From a virus, in IMG/VR virus record IMGVR_UViG_3300031999_001378, positions 1 through 29,555 of that record: a stretch of DNA of 29,555 nucleotides; one strand, written 5' to 3'. This document shows positions 29,141 through 29,555 of this stretch, piece by piece. Each line of letters begins with the position of its first letter. Position 1 is the first letter of the stretch. The position numbers and the translations under genes were made by a program. The notes beneath the pieces were generated by a model. That model did no database searches, had not been told where the DNA came from, and worked only from the letters and a program-made list of their open reading frames with translations.

Positions 29141-29555
29141 TGGCTAACACACCGTTAGACAGGCTGAAAGCTCAGCTATTAACGTCCGGAATTCAACAAG
29201 ATAATATCGCCCTTTTTCAAGTTATTAATCAATTAATTGATTACTTGAGACTTAATGCTAATGCTGTTCAAGCTGTAAGTGGAGCTAGTGGTTCGGGTGG
29301 ATTAGCTTCCTCATTCTTAACTAAAAATAAAGAATTAGGATTACCAAATTCCTTACAAGTATTACCGGGCGCGGGGATTCAATTTAATGATACGGGTGGT
29401 AGGAGAATTATAAGTGCAGCTATTCCTTTTGGTATGGATGGTGAAACTGGAGAAGAAGGTATTCCAGGACCACCGGGAAGAATAGGTATTGATGGTATTC
29501 AGGGTAAAGATGGCATAGCTATGATTGCCATTGATGGTGAAGATGGTGTAGATGG
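29140..29555 (+). CDS. Collagen-like tail fibre protein, N-terminal part (cut by window edge)
   Basis: The frame starts at ATG 29140, overlapping the upstream stop as TAATG, and is open to the window end (138 codons). Residues 1-45 are helical (NIALFQVINQLIDYLRLNAN) and may trimerise. A linker follows, and from about residue 100 Gly-X-Y triplets appear (GETGEEGIPGPPGRIGIDGI and onward). Collagen-like triple helices form the shafts of many phage fibres. The distal, receptor-binding part lies beyond the window. Confidence 0.8.
   Translation, partial: MANTPLDRLKAQLLTSGIQQDNIALFQVINQLIDYLRLNANAVQAVSGASGSGGLASSFLTKNKELGLPNSLQVLPGAGIQFNDTGGRRIISAAIPFGMDGETGEEGIPGPPGRIGIDGIQGKDGIAMIAIDGEDGVD

Noticed and set aside
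1-29555. tRNA genes
   Set aside because: I saw no cloverleaf-like stretch in the non-coding regions; a tRNA search program would be needed to exclude one.

Overview
The window looks like about 30 kb of a tailed double-stranded DNA bacteriophage genome, probably assembled from environmental DNA. It carries a terminase large subunit, portal, scaffold-like protein, major capsid protein, connector-type proteins and tail or fibre proteins. It has no ribosomal, metabolic or transposase genes. Most of it has low GC (a 60-base sample at 4201 is 37% GC), with tightly packed genes that often overlap by ATGA or TAATG. The portal looks P22-like and no tape-measure gene is seen, which suggests a podovirus. 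The right part of the genome is missing, so this is not settled.

Layout. (1) Bases 1-8169 hold a leftward early/replication arm. It contains an SSB-like protein, a RecA-like (Sak4-type) ATPase with an altered Walker A, a PD-(D/E)XK nuclease with a Cas4/AddB-like cysteine pattern, an SprT-protease/SNF2-translocase fusion, and many small proteins, several of them cysteine-rich. (2) Bases 8170-9189 are non-coding and highly structured. They hold a leftward extended -10 promoter with palindromic operators, two inverted arrays of five 11-bp iterons around a 25-A run and AT-rich DNA (candidate replication origin), and three bipartite GATAAGCAG/CCGCC repeats. (3) Bases 9142-9864 form a leftward two-gene cassette of higher GC with its own terminator; one of its genes is bracketed by 29-bp inverted repeats. 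(4) Bases 9865-10325 carry rightward promoters and more palindromes of the same family. (5) Bases 10326-29555 are the rightward packaging/structural arm: small proteins, TerS-like, membrane proteins, TerL, a secreted Ig/Fn3-like protein, portal, scaffold, capsid, a beta-helix protein, connectors, an HNH endonuclease, tail proteins and a collagen-like fibre cut by the window end.

How it fits together. Leftward transcription from about 8276 would make the DNA transaction proteins, and rightward transcription from about 10270 would make virions. Palindromes sharing TGTCA/TGACA half-sites lie near both promoter regions, so one regulator may control both arms. The origin candidate sits between the arms. 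The signals most worth following are the mirrored iteron arrays, the inverted-repeat cassette, the SprT-SNF2 fusion, and the HNH gene that seems to have displaced the start of the next tail gene. All functional names come from reading motifs by eye; no database search was run.
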